A stretch of 62,000 bases of DNA from Branchiostoma floridae (Eukaryota; Chordata; Leptocardii; Amphioxiformes; Branchiostomatidae): positions 8,618,413 through 8,680,412 of the forward strand of contig NC_049979.1 of the NCBI RefSeq assembly GCF_000003815.2, written 5' to 3'. Position 1 is the first letter of the stretch. Each line of letters begins with the position of its first letter. Under the pieces are notes generated by a model, which was not told where the DNA came from, searched no databases, and worked only from the letters and a program-made list of their open reading frames with translations. A program made the translations under genes and the position numbers. Shown in pieces: positions 25,801 to 40,800 of this stretch.

Positions 25801-28800
25801 TTTGTCATGATGATGTACTTATCAATCTGGTCGACTACATTTTGGCATTTGCTTGTTGATTTTACGTTGTTACAAAAACCTATCCACTACTCTGTTGTAA
25901 GTTTATATCAAGTTCCTAGGTTGTGCTTCACTTGGCTTGTGAAAATCTTAAGTAATCCAGAATGCAGAAGTAGATAGAAGTAGTGAACAAAGTGCCTTCC
26001 CTCATGTAATGCTGCAATAAGAAAATAAAACTTTTGAGGTAGCCTTAAAACTCATGGGAACAGTATTACAGGAAGAGTTGCTTATCATATTCTCTATTTG
26101 AGAGAAAAGATACTGTAAACTTTTGCTTTGGTTTCATTTCACGACAGGAAGGAAGAGGAGGTTTTCGTAGTGTTTCACATTTTTTTGTACGACAGTAGTC
26201 ATACAAGAGAGAAAGTTTCAAGATTTACACTAGGGACTGTACACCAGCATGGATGTCAGACTGTTTCCTGGGCCTACTCAGGCCAACTCTTGGGCTCTAG
26301 GGCCAACATAACCGCAAGAAAATTCTACAACAGGCCCTTAAGTTAGGCCCTGATAATTTTTAGATCTGGTATCCAGGCTACATATACATGTACACATAGC
26401 AGGTTGACATCCGGCAATGACATTAGACGTCAACAACTGTCTCACAGATACTTCTGTAACATCAGCAGAAACTGCCAATGAGCATCATACTGTATCTCAG
26501 TAACCTGGCCATGACCTCGCACCAACACCACACAGAGGTTCCCCATTACCTGTCTCAAAAAGAAAAGACCAGTTTGGTCAATTAGCCATCAAACAACCAG
26601 ACACCATTGATGTATGTGGACAACACAAGATGCTGACTGGCCTAAGTTGCCAACTGGGAACCATTGGCTCTACCAATCCTGACAGATGGAACCACTATGT
26701 CAGGGGTGAGAAATGACTGACCAATCAGATTTGTCCCCTGTGGGGGGATGACCAATCAGGGCTGTTAAGACTGAAAAACGGCTGACCAATCAAAGGTGCA
26801 TTTGTCATCATGAGGTAGCTTCATCAGGTATCACTTATCAACAGTCATGTACACTCAGATTTTCCTTACAAAAGCCATGCACAGCATTACTGTAATCACT
26901 GAGATCATGTAAAGATAGCTAGTCTGAAAAATTACATAATAAGCTAATGAGCAAAAATTTTTCTTGTGCGCTTGTCAAACAAGCAAGAAAATTTGATTAG
27001 GAGTTACTGATGCAACTATTGCTAACAATAAAACACAGAAATATACACACGCAAGGAAAAGATATATGAATGTAGTTATGCCGAGTTATTACAGGTTCAT
27101 AACAGAAGACCAGACAAGACAAATGAGAAATGAATCTTCATGTCACAGAGTCATTGTGGTATGACATGTTTATGAAGTTTGACTTAGTGTTAATGGATGA
27201 GTTCAAATAAAACACAAAGAATGCACTTTAGATAAATCAACTGTTATAGTTTCTCTTCAAATGTTAGGGTTCACTGAAAATGTTTATGTTAACTTGATGT
27301 GACTACAAGAGGATTGTGATACTGTTGACTGACTGATTCAAAGAGATATGCAATTATTATCTAAATACCTTATATTGTTTCTGGTTTGGCATCAATAACA
27401 GGCCTTGCAGATGAAGCAGAGTGCAAGACAGTTCATAGTCTTAACAACATTCAGATGGGAACGAGGAAAGTTTACTGGCACAAAAGTCAAGGGTAGGGGC
27501 AATACCAACCAAAACTTTTAAGAGATCAAAGAGAATAATCATTTGTACAACAGCCTTGACAATTACTGGTATGAGTAGTACAGTAATATAGGGTATGGTG
27601 TTGTGATCCTCAGCCATGAATCATATCAGTAAGAGTATACTAAGATAATGATGTCCAGATATTTCAGCCAATGTGAGATAATGCAGAGATGTGATCACTT
27701 CTGACAGGTAGCGACCAGTCTACACACACAACCATGTGAAATGTCTCCCAATCATCAGTAATGGAGACGGCAGGACACGATTTGCCACAGAAATCCCGTA
27801 ATCCTGGGCGAGGAAGTGTGAAGCATGTTTATTCAGTTCCCCCCTCCTCAGCGCTAAGGATGCCTGACAACTTCCATACTGTTTGGATGACCAGGGTAGA
27901 AGGGAGCGTGACATTTCCATAAAGCCACAAACCCGGACAATTAGGGATGATGGTCACAGCGGTCCAAATCACCCACTCAGCCCAGTGAAGGGCTAACACG
28001 GAGCGACAGACTATGGGTCCCCTGTGCCCAATATGCAGGGGGAGTTTTTTAGTGCTTACTGCTTCCATGGTAATGCTCGCTTGATGATGATATTTCAACT
28101 GCGGCCACAAAACAAGCTTTAGGAAGCTCATATAACTCTGACAATTACGGCAAATATCCTTGAGCAGAAATCTGACTTTACTACGGGCTAATATGATTGA
28201 CATATCTCAGGACGGTAGTTAAGGGCACTGTAACGACACTGGTGAAAGGAGTAAAAGGGCTACTGATGAATTCATGTGAACATGGCTAATAGTGATTCAA
28301 TAGCTGGGGATTGGGAGTCATGAATCCATGTCAAATGTACTTTTGCCGGAAAATGATGAGGCGATCTATTCAATAACACTCAATACAGTCTCTACCTACA
28401 TATTTACTACCGGTTAAAGTCTTTTTCAGCTCTTGAAAAAGCCAATCCACTATTTTTCCAGTTATTGTTTATGGTAAGTGGACTTACAAGTGATAAGAAT
28501 CATAAAAGCAAAGTCTTACATGTAGTTCTGTTGGCTGAAAAGATCTGGATAAATTGCAAGCTTTGAACTGCTAATAACCGGATTTTCCCCGGTGAACCAG
28601 GTTCCGCAGTAGTTGGAAAAAATTGCACATGCTGCTTTGGTTTTCTATATTAATTGCGATTTCAGTCTGTGGTTTGCACTCTAATATGATGTTCCACCTT
28701 GTTAGCGGCATCACATCATTATGCTGCCGTTGGAGAAGAACATCCTTCACTACAAAGGCTCCCTCTTCATTACACTTTCCACGTGCCAGATAACCACGAC

Positions 28801-31800
28801 TTTTACACCCAGAGATCTTTAATGAACTATGGATAATAAAATAGATGGCTGGATGATGACTGACTTGACTTATTGGAGATGACATTCCCGACCAAATCGG
28901 TCCCGCGAGACGCGGAAAAGTGACTGTTTGGCATTCCAGCGACTGCTTGTTAGCGACCGAAATCGGCAATCTGATCTTATTGTCTCACCGGGAAATTCAC
29001 AGGAATAATGAAACAGGAGGAAGACTTCATTAGACCGGCAAGGAATGAGATTAGACCACTATTATATCCCAACCTCCTTTCTTGCGACACCGCTATCGAA
29101 TCTTCCGTTCAATGTAAATATGGTTTGTTTCCCAGAGAACTGTAGGTAGTGAAGTGGACACAAGTCAATACACGTACTTAAATCATGGTGTGATGGTAAT
29201 AGGAGTGGTGTACCTGTACTTAATATGACTCATTGATTTGAAGATGAATATCATTGTGTGCCACACTACACAATAAGCTCGGCAGAATTGTAGTCAAAAA
29301 TGATTCATGTCCTATGAATACAACATGTAGTACTCTGGGATGATGTACGGAACTTTTCCACGATGTGGTTATTATCAATCTCTATTAACTCTACAAAGCA
29401 AGTACAGTACATAAGGTTTAGTGTTTACAGACTGTCTCACAATTTTACTTTCTTGTAAAAGGGACCATCCATCAAGTTTGCAGTAATTACCCAGCCCCAT
29501 AATTTGCGGGTTGGTTAAACCTACATGCATACAGGGCAACATTGGTTGCCTTTATGAAAGATGACAGCTTGTAAGGAACTGCTCTCTGTACAATGTAATC
29601 TCATTACTAACAAAGTGAAAAGTCAATTCTTTCAGAGTTGGATGTTATATATCGACGTACTTACATTCCACGATTCTGGTTCAATCTTCAATTTCTATCT
29701 TATTACCATCAATGTAAGACTGAATTTTGTCTTGTATTCTTATATCTTGGTTCCAACATGTCATCACTTACAAGTGCGATACCTATTTTTGTATTGATGC
29801 AACTGGCAAAGTTGTTTGCGAGACTGTTAATCATTTAAATCAGAACAAAATTTTACCCTTGTACATTGAAAATGAGGTGTATGCTTTACAAACAATTTGG
29901 TAACATCACAACAATTTAATATGTTGGTTCTCTGTTGTTGTTGTTGTTGTTTTTTCAAAAAAAAAAAGAAAATTGCACAAAGTCTGGGGTAAAGATAAGG
30001 GCCAATAAAAAAAAAGGAATGATAAGTTGTCAGCTAGAATAAAAAAGCAACAAATGCTACCACTGTATAGTAACAACACCTGTTTCTTGAAAATTATAAA
30101 AAGTACAGTTTTTATGTATGTTCTTATGTCCTTCATAAATGAAAAAAAATTTACAATGTGGGTACATTCAATACTGAATGTGCCCAAATTGTAAGAACCC
30201 TATAAAGGCCACTTTACGTTATGATAATGGAAAGTTGTTAATGTCTTCATCGTAATTTAATGGTGAAAATTTCCTGAATAGAAGGTGTGGTGATTTTATC
30301 TTTCATTTTTGCAAAAAAAAGTAGTGTATGTGATTCCAAGAACCAATTAATTAAATTAGTATGATCTAAGTCTTCATTTATCAAACCTGGGTCAGTAAAT
30401 CCAGGACTTTAAGGGTGACAATGCTTTGAATGTAAGTTTAGTGACATGTGACAAATGTAATCCTTACATCATTCTTTAATCATAAACACCTTTAAGGAAG
30501 CCACAACATGCAAATCAATGCAGCAGTCTGTAACTTGAAAGGGACACAAGTTACAGTGTGAGAGATCCCCCTTTTAACATGAGATAGCTGAGATGGTAAA
30601 GTTATACAAAATGCATTTTCATTCAAATGCAAATATAGACATAGACAAATGCAGCAGTGGTGGTATAGAATTTACTTTTCCCCCAAATGGCATAGATGCA
30701 GTCTAGGTATAGATTGAATGTAATCATTTTTGATGATCACTGACGTTACATCTTTCTTGGGCAAACCATTTTTCTGTTGGAATATCCACATTTTTCACTT
30801 TCACATACAGCTATCATGCTTCCAGATCTACCAATAGTTCATATCCTCACAAAAACAACTTCAGACTTTACAATCTAGTATAGACTGTTTTCAAAGCATG
30901 ATATCCGACGTCTTGAACTGATCACACACTTTGCTAACTCTCTCAGTCAGTCCGATCATTTCTTGCACTTACTGCCACCAGCCAGAGGTGAGATCAGTGG
31001 TAGACAGACAAGGTCATCCCACAAACTGAACACTACTCGCTGTAGAACTGAACGCTATCGCAACAGCGCTGTACCCTTCATGGTCCGTCTTTTGAACAAG
31101 TAATTGTAACCTGTATGTTTGTGCTTTGTATCAAATAGTAAGTCATTGTGTATTTTAAATATTTGTTTACCTTCCGATAAAGGGATATGCTGATATTACT
31201 GCAAATACTGAATTGTATGCTTTATCCCGATACACATTTAATTCGTCTGCAACGATTTTTAAGAGCTGTACTATTGTAATGATTCATGATATTCGATTTT
31301 AACTACGTTAATGATTGATGTAATGACATGTCGTAATTCAGCCTTGTGGCTGCTATGTTACTGTCAGTTTTGTTTTCGAAATAAACCAGTCATATATCCT
31401 ATAACATGACATAAACTACATGCTGCTAATAATTGTTTTGCATTGCATGAGCTTCAGTGTGCAGTACACACATTTCTTTCACCTAGCTCCTGATTTTACC
31501 GCAGATAGTCTGTACTACCATACCGGGGAAACAACCGATGTGCTGTTTACCATAAACTCAGTTGCAGGATGTCAGAAATTACTGTCTCCTTAATAAAGCC
31601 TGAACTTTGAATGAACTTTGCTACTGGTCAAGAATGCGGCAACCTCTGTCAGTTCGCTGGCAACAGTCTGCATGGTGAGACAACCCACCTGTCCTGCATG
31701 ACACAGCCGCGTATAGTAACAAAACAAACCCCCTGGCACTCAGGACCACTGGCATAAAACTTGAACTTGAAAGGAACTTTGCCGAGGGGTCTCTTTTCTT

Positions 31801-34800
31801 GGCCTCTCACAAAGCAAGATAAATGGTGGCGGGAGAAAACAGAGTCAACAGTGCCAACAGCCAGGCTTCTACAAAGGGGAGCCTTGTCCCTCTAAATCAG
31901 AATCATATGGGACAGGGGAGGGGACTACAGAGTTATGTGATTAGAGTCATCAGGCAGTGGATGTGAGAGGGAGGGTATGTGGGAAACTTGAACTTGGGAA
32001 TGTTAATCATGCAAGGGAGCCAAGGAGAGGTTTGGCCGCCATCCCGGCATGCCTGGTCCTGTTAGGAGGGTAATGATAGAGCTTTGGAGGTACCCTGTCT
32101 GAGAGGTTTGAATGGGGGCATCAAAAGATAGAATCAGACACTTATTTTTACATTGCAGATGCCAATCAAAATGGGATTGGAGTAAGTCTTTAAGTGGAAA
32201 TCTGAGGAAATGCAGGCGTAACAAAATCAAGTTTTGGTGGTTTATTTGTTTATTTGCCCGTTTCCTCTTTCTATTTCAAATGAGTTTGAAATTTAACTGG
32301 CAAAAAGTTAGTATCTTTTAGCTGAAAAAGGTCCTGGCTTCACATTTCTTTTAGCTTGGGTGACTTGACCATAACAAACATAATGTAATGTTAAGTTTAC
32401 AAAGACAAGGAAGAGTCTTGGTCAAACCTCTAGAAAGGTTGGCATCCTCCTATTACACCCTCTCAAAGCTTTGGGACTTGAGTTGGTGCCATGTAGAAGG
32501 GAAGGGGCCTGATATCACTAAAACACAACAGATGTCATGCCTCCCACAAATTGAACTTGGAAATGCTATCGGATAACTTGCCAAATTAAAAGAAAGAGGA
32601 CAGTGTTACATTAGAGGTCAAACTTAGTAATATCAGTGTGGGAAAATGGAAAAACTCATTCACTCTGTAAAGAGTTTAAAAGATTCATGGACAATAGCAA
32701 TTGGTAAAGGAAAGGTTTCAACGGTTTGTAAGTTGATAAAAGTGATGGAAAACAGAGATTTACACAGTTACAAAGACAATAAAACTTCACAAAACCTTTC
32801 TGGAACTTCACACTTTGAACTATCTGACAAAGAACATGTAGACAACATGTTCAGATAGCCATGTGCATTACAGTCTACAGTTACATGATTAAAAGTTACA
32901 TTGTATAGTTACCTGCATGGGCAAAGCAAAAGCAGGGTCACTACAAGGCCTACAGGTGATGACATTTGCAGTTTACTCCATACCAAAGACTTAATACTAC
33001 AGTATATTCTTACATATGATCCCACTTGTGTCTACCTACCTATGTAAACCATGAGAAGGTATAATGGACCTTATTGCACGTGAAAGAAAGTATGTGGCTA
33101 ATCTGACAGAGGAATGTTAATGTCATCAAACCTGAATGAAACTCACATTTCTCCTTCTGAAGATATCCCGTTAGCCATTATAGTGCACTGCAATTATAAC
33201 TCATATATAGCCCTGATCACAGCGACATTGAGTTTCACAACATTTTAGTACAAGACATGGGACTGACACTAACAGTTGAAAGAGTAATTGGTCTTTGATT
33301 AATTCTGTACTGTATTAAAAGATACTCTAACATTTCTTGGGTGGGTTTAAGTATAGGTGAAGATGTTGAACAGGGAAGGACATTTCCCAATTCTTTCAGA
33401 AGCTAGAAACAAGATCGCAATTGAGAATTTGGCAAGGATTTTTTGTTCATGATTTGGTGAAGAAATAAAGCTAGGATTCAGTTTGCAATTTTTCTTGGAA
33501 CTGCGTTTTAACAGCTGCAATCTTGAATCAGTATGTAACAAAGTACTGCCTCTGCTGGGTAAACTAATAATTAGCCTGGGTACCAGAGGCCCATGTCGCC
33601 CTACTCCTCAGCTCTAGGGCCAACTAAGGAGGTTAAAAAAAAAACATGCACCCAAGTTAGACCCTGATAAACAAACTGGCGAGATCAGATAGGCCTTGCA
33701 CAATAGATATTATTGAGCACGGCCGAGGTCTGATATCCAGGCTATCTAATGATTGTATCATACTTCTCACTATGGTATCTCCTATTGACTACTATTTTGA
33801 TGACTTGTATAGGCAACTTAAGACATGGTTCCACTTAATATTAATCCAATGAAACATCATCAGTCAGCTAAACCAGAAATACAATATTCCCAACTTATCC
33901 TATTACCCCTACACAGTTCAGGTTGAAGTGATACCACCACTACAGGGCAGGGAAATGCTGGAACTAGCACCGATTTCTCACAACTGCCATTAAAAATGTC
34001 ATAAAAAGGGAACTTGTTATTCGGGATATGGGTTCAGCACACTTACTAGTTTCTAGTGATTTAGAAGCTACCTTCTTAATATTGATACCCACGAACTGTA
34101 ACAATCGTGGCTCAGTAATGATCGAGCAAGAGGCAATTACATTTACATTTATAGCTATTTTGTTGTCTCGACACCATAATAAGGCACTAGGGGCTCGGGG
34201 TTTACGTGCCACAGTAATTTAGCAAATTTAATGTCTTTTTTCTGAGAAATGTACCATGTTGCATATTGTAATAATGCCAAGTTTGCATTTTCAACATCTT
34301 GGGAGTGAAGTTTGTCACCAATTTGTACAGCGCTGGTGCTGCTTTATCTTGTTTAACAGTTCTTCATGTAACATTTACATAGTTTAGATGGAACTGGTAT
34401 CTAATTGAGCCAAGAGCAGCCGTGTAGACATTTTACATCAATTTATGCATTTCTCAACGTTCTACCGGTTTATACCTTAACAAATGNNNNNNNNNNNNNN
34501 NNNNNNNNNNNNNNNNNNNNNNNNNNNNNNNNNNNNNNNNNNNNNNNNNNNNNNNNNNNNNNNNNNNNNNNNNNNNNNNNNNNNNNNNNNNNNNNNNNNN
34601 NNNNNNNNNNNNNNNNNNNNNNNNNNNNNNNNNNNNNNNNNNNNNNNNNNNNNNNNNNNNNNNNNNNNNNNNNNNNNNNNNNNNNNNNNNNNNNNNNNNN
34701 NNNNNNNNNNNNNNNNNNNNNNNNNNNNNNNNNNNNNNNNNNNNNNNNNNNNNNNNNNNNNNNNNNNNNNNNNNNNNNNNNNNNNNNNNNNNNNNNNNNN

Positions 34801-37800
34801 NNNNNNNNNNNNNNNNNNNNNNNNNNNNNNNNNNNNNNNNNNNNNNNNNNNNNNNNNNNNNNNNNNNNNNNNNNNNNNNACAACGATCCATAACAGGCGC
34901 GCTGTAAATTATGAAGAAAGTTTGTGTTCAGTCCCTCTGGGGTCCAAACGGACCCCAGCAAAAATGTACAGTTTTTAAAACAAACTTTGGAGGCTAACTC
35001 CTTAACCACTTATAGTATGACTACTAAACTTTCAGACGATAATAAGAATGTAATCCTTAATCATCACAAAAATTTCTGTGTCATCAACATGTAATGTGAC
35101 GACATTATGACGTCATTTACCTAATCAGGGCGGCCATCTTGGATTTTGACCAATGACGTCATGAAATTAGCATAAATTAAAAATTTTAAGTCATGAAACT
35201 TACATTGAATTTCATAGAATTTAATTGTTGTCAGAAAACAGGTGTAGTTTACCAAGAAAACCTTGTTTGAATTGAAATTGTCAAATTTTGGCAAAAATAT
35301 GCCTGTTAGAATATGGTTGCCATGGCAACCCAAAAAAATGATAAACTTTCTTTATTGACAAAAACGTTTGCAAACAATATTTTTTGATAAATTACCAAGT
35401 TTCGTAGCTTTAGCTCTAGCCGTTCATGAGTTATGCGACATAAATGTTGCTGAGGGCCTCAAAATTCCCCTATCTGGTCAGAATAGGTTTAGTGCAAAAC
35501 GTGGTCCTTCTGAACTTTTGCATAAATCATGATAATGAGTTGGAATTAGCAATACATTAACATCTCAAAATCTTCCTCTTACATTGACGAAGCAATGTTT
35601 ATACAATGATCGCCGATAAGAAATGGTACTGAGATTTTATGAACAAAACATTTTGGGGTCCGTTTGGACCCCACTCGGTCATTTTAGTCGCAAAAAAAGG
35701 TCGGGTGCTTGAGGGTTAAAGACAGGAAAAAAGTAAATTGCACTGTTACATAACACAGTGGACAGGTAATCATTCAGCCTTGGTTGTTAGTCTCTACCAG
35801 GCTCCCTAGGTTGCTGGAAAAATAGTAGTGACTGGTCAGAGGAGTTAGCCAGCCAGGGAAGAACATTACTTACAAACTAGGGTGGGAAATACATAACCTT
35901 CCTGCAGTAGACTCTCCTGGCCAGTCTAATACTCCCCTCTTTACAGAATTCTACAATCCATACCATGAGAAAAGCCTGGTGGTGGCAACTTGGTTGGGTT
36001 CTCAGGCAGGTAACCCAACCCAGAAGCTGCAACTAAAGACATCAAAGTCCTGACAGCTGAGGCGACCAGCTATGTCAGTAATGGAGGGGGCATATTTAGG
36101 GGAAGCTCCAACAGTCCATGAAAACTCAGGCAACCTGAACCTGACTGCTAATTTCTGGTCCTACCAAAAACTGCTAGCATTTAATGCGATGTCGTATCGT
36201 GTGTCGGCTTTCTTTCTCTGCTCTGAGGAAATAAGTGGCATGTTTAGCATTCCNNNNNNNNNNNNNNNNNNNNNNNNNNNNNNNNNNNNNNNNNNNNNNN
36301 NNNNNNNNNNNNNNNNNNNNNNNNNNNNNNNNNNNNNNNNNNNNNNNNNNNNNNNNNNNNNNNNNNNNNNNNNNNNNNNNNNNNNNNNNNNNNNNNNNNN
36401 NNNNNNNNNNNNNNNNNNNNNNNNNNNNNNNNNNNNNNNNNNNNNNNNNNNNNNNNNNNNNNNNNNNNNNNNNNNNNNNNNNNNNNNNNNNNNNNNNNNN
36501 NNNNNNNNNNNNNNNNNNNNNGTGGGCATGCCAAGCTACTGCAAACCTGTCTGTAGTTTTTCATCCGCTTATAACGTCGGCCCATGGCTTTATTGCGCAA
36601 GTGCTGAACTCTCGGGCAATTTCGGGACTTTTGTTGGAGCCAGAAGGAATGGTGTTTGGACTTGCATATCTCCTCTGTTTGTTTGAATCGCCAAGGTTGA
36701 CCTGAACATTTTTTACAAACTTCTGGCTGCCAACACTTATCCCCACTCAGCAGCACCAGCTGGCTCTGGGCAGAGGAAACTGCTCTGGTTGGCTGAAAGC
36801 ATGTCACATGACACAGCCTACCAGTCAATACAGTAGTGATGTCATACTTGGAGGCTATATTCAAAAAGTTAGATATTAGAGATAGAAAATATGCAAAAGA
36901 TAATGCAATGTGAATACTGGCAATACATTACATTATTGCAGACCTTTTGCACTTTTCGGGATGCGAGTCCAATTTCAGTGGTTTTTAGTGCACCTGTTCT
37001 ATGTTGTGTTATTTCAAGGAAAACATTTTCTCCTTCTTATACCAGACTGGATTGTAACATTCCTCTCATCATCCTAAACAAACTTCAATTTTTAAAAAAT
37101 TTTTTTGTTGTCGTTGATTGTTTTATTTTTTACCTCCATTCATTTAGCCCATGTTGGGCATGGATATGCAATAAAGATCACTGTCATTTTGAATACTTAA
37201 GTTGTACTTAATGAGTAAGTTTGTATTGTTGTCTGTACCTGCCATCAGGTTGCCTGGCTGACCTGCATTATGTTCTGTCACATTCCCTGACAAATACATG
37301 TACAAACATTTACATCATTTATTCACACACAGGGTACAATCAAAGCTACAACCAATCATTGTCTACATTTTTCATCCCTCAAGTTTTACTTATTGCTTAA
37401 TTACATTTATACTCCCAGAAATACTTGTTTATAGACAAAGAGTATGGGTCTTTTTCTGCAGACTGAGGTAGATTTTTACTGATAGTGAGTACACTTTAAT
37501 GCTGAGTACACTTCCCTGCACAGTAGTCTTAAAACATGCTGAGTCTGGTGCTCCCATGTGTTTGCTAAACGTTAATGCGCAGATTTGTTTGATAAAGTCC
37601 AAAGAACACCTCGGACCTGATAAAGGGACCACACGGGATGTGGTAACTCCCGCTCCTAATGCGATGGTAATGGGCTTGTATACCGTAGGATAGGAGTATA
37701 TCAACAACACCAGGCATAACATGTCTATTACCTGTTTCAGACGCACAAATTCTAAACAACCGAGGTGAAGAGGCAATCTGCTATATTTAGGAAAACACAG

Positions 37801-40800
37801 ATGGACTGCTTTTTCCTAATCCTTAAGTTGGGATGAGGCAAAGTTAAGGGCTTTCCCATTTCTCTGGCTAAGATATCAGGGCATTTGTGAGGGCCAACTG
37901 AGGTGGATTTTTACCCCATTACTGGCTTATAGGCACCTGTCACACTACATTCTTTAAACCTGCGCCCAAACTGCCTCAAAGCCTCCCTCCGTGTACTGCA
38001 ATTACTATGTTGTACTTGGAAAATCCGAGCTTAAGCCAAGTACACACACCAGCATTAGCGGGCACAAAGCTCGGACGGCGCTGGTGCACTCGGGATCGCG
38101 CCGCGGCTAAGCGAGGCAAACGTGGCGCATGATTGTGGCGATTGGTGGGATTTGCCGGGTCGGAAGTCACTGAACGGAGGGTCTCCACAGGTGTGACAAG
38201 GACAAACATGGCCATGGGGATCAGAACTGTTATGTCGACAAAAGTGATAGAAATAGCACAGGGTTAAGGTCGGGAAAGTAAAAGTCAGACTCACGTGGAT
38301 GACAGCGTGCTCCGTCATTCTGTTCTCACCAGTCTGCTACCGACTCAGTCAACGTGTAATCAAAAAACAAAACACCTGTATATTGAATGTTTTGACAGAA
38401 GATAAACAAGCTCCTTCTTGCTTGTTTTTTAAACTTTAGGACATAGGAATATCTTAAGAAATGCTAATTTTTGATACGAAAATGCTTTGACTTTTTCCCT
38501 CCGCAGCATCTTCTTAAAGTTCATAACCCTGACTGTTCCAAATTTAGACACATGTAGAAACTGCACCAGATGTAAATCGGTAATGAAACGGTAATCAGGA
38601 AAGCCCTTAGCATTTCTCCCTAAGATGGATTTGAGCTGTAACTAAATAAAACTCCAGTAACCTTTATACTTTCAGAAGTGCCTGGTGCTTTGTTTCAGGT
38701 TTTATGTAACTGTTTGGCACAAGAAAGTGTATCTACCAGGAGTTGTTCAGTAATGAGACTGTGATCAGCTAAGCCCCAGGTTTTTCCTCCAAAGCTGGCT
38801 TTAAGTGGTAAACCATTTGACTCTGTACTTCACACCTGGGTACAGTGATACATTCTCCTGTAACTCAGACAAACAGCAGCTCCGATCTTACCGGGCATTA
38901 TGCAATGCAACATGATTTCTGGGCAGATACCCCTGACTGGATTTGTTTTCCATAAATATACTGGTTAGGGGCAATAAATACAGATACTCCATCACCTCAA
39001 ACTACACTTTATCTTCCAGCAGTAACCCGTATGGATTAGCATTCTACATTTAGTATGGTACAGGAGCCTATCAAACAGTGGATTAATGCTGAGGCTGTAC
39101 CAGGCAAACACACGTTAACCCACTAGGTCTTACCAACCTACAGCTTGTGTCTTACATAACCAAGTTACACAACTTTCTACAATCTATGAACTGGCCGCCA
39201 GCAGTAACTTGTGCTATGAAGTATTGCAGATGTATGGCCTCTGTACAGTAGAATTGCCTTTTGTTTCAGATCTATGGATGGGCCAAAGGCTGCTCCCTCC
39301 CTTTTAAAAGAAGAGGAATTGCAGGATAACATGGGAATCAAATAATACAGCCGACAAGAGAAACGACAGAGCGGCTCCGGGTAATTGAAAGATGCTTTCA
39401 TGACATCACATTGTGGACTCTAGCTTTAGCACCAGCTTTAGAAGTGTGCTCGGCCCGCAGGATGGGACCTTAAGAGTTGGCATATATTGCCCTCATAAGT
39501 GGGAGACATTTTCTCCCTCATCCCGGGCCAGAAATAGCCTCCGCAGACAAGACTGCAGCGCTGCCCATCAGCCCTGATCCGCTGGTCATTACCTTCATCC
39601 AGACATCTTAAACCTAATCCAGCAACCACAACCTGAACGTGCTTACCGGCAATAAAGCTGCTGGGTTAAGAGCCCAGCTACTGATGTGTCCTCTGTACAA
39701 GTGTCAATCTATATTCATGTCCTGCCATGTGAAGCTTTTACTACAGATGTATGGCACTCTGTCTAACCATTTGTGGTGTTATGTGGATGATGGCTTGGCC
39801 ACAGAGAGCTTTATGCGATCTCCAACTTTTGCATGATTTGTGCATCATGAGACAGCGTATCGTCTCTGTCAAACGTACAACAAGCAGCTGTCCGAGATCA
39901 TCATCGAGATTTAAGCTTTACAATGTCACTGAGATATCTTTGTTTTTATTTTCCTAATCTTTACCTACAGTCTTATTCCTGTTAAAAGTGCTCCTCTAGA
40001 ATCTGCAATTCATATGAGGGCATCTTTTCTCCCCCCTGGGCAAAGCGAATGGGTTTTCAATTCCAAAGGTACAAGTAGAGGATTTGTGTAAGGTGGATGG
40101 TCTTTTTTCTGACCAAATGATGTTCCTAATGCAAACATTTACATAAAGTAATGGCAGCGAGGCCATAAAACACCAAGCCAACTGCCCTCTGAATTTGTTG
40201 TGAAGATATTGGTGTCAAACAGGTGAAACATAAAAGGCTGTTTTTATTGTCCAATAGTAATACATGCTGCCATGTACATACTATTATTGTGCTTAGAAAT
40301 ACTACTTTTAAATAACACAAAAGCTTGGCAAAACATCCACATGATACTGCAATAGTATGAATAATGCTGTAACTGGCTAAACGTTATATGAAGTCCATCC
40401 CATCCGGCTGTTATTGTCATCATTTATAAATGTTTCCAACTGTTTGTAACTAATTAGGAAATATTTTGAGCATTATTTCTATTCATACATACCTTGGCCA
40501 TTCATTCATTCCTTAGGATTCAGTACACTGAAAAAAATATGCAAAGATGCAAATAGCCATGGACAGGATGTACCCACGAACCTGATGTGAAGATGTGGTT
40601 CCTAAGATTAATTTTTGTTGTCATGGTGACAGTTAACACTTATATTTAGAGGCGTCTGCCACAGAGTTGAGTTGAGTTCAACGGCAGTGGTAGAAAAAAT
40701 CTCAGCCCCACCCCCCTTAAACTCAATCCATATAAACATTGTCATCAAAAGTAATGTCACTCGTTCTACTACTACTAAAGAAAGGTGGTCAAGGTAGTGA

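Noticed and set aside
34405-35009. ORFs of 145-179 codons over 34487-34879
   Set aside because: Almost wholly N. The same applies to the ORFs over 36254-36521 and 45641-45981.
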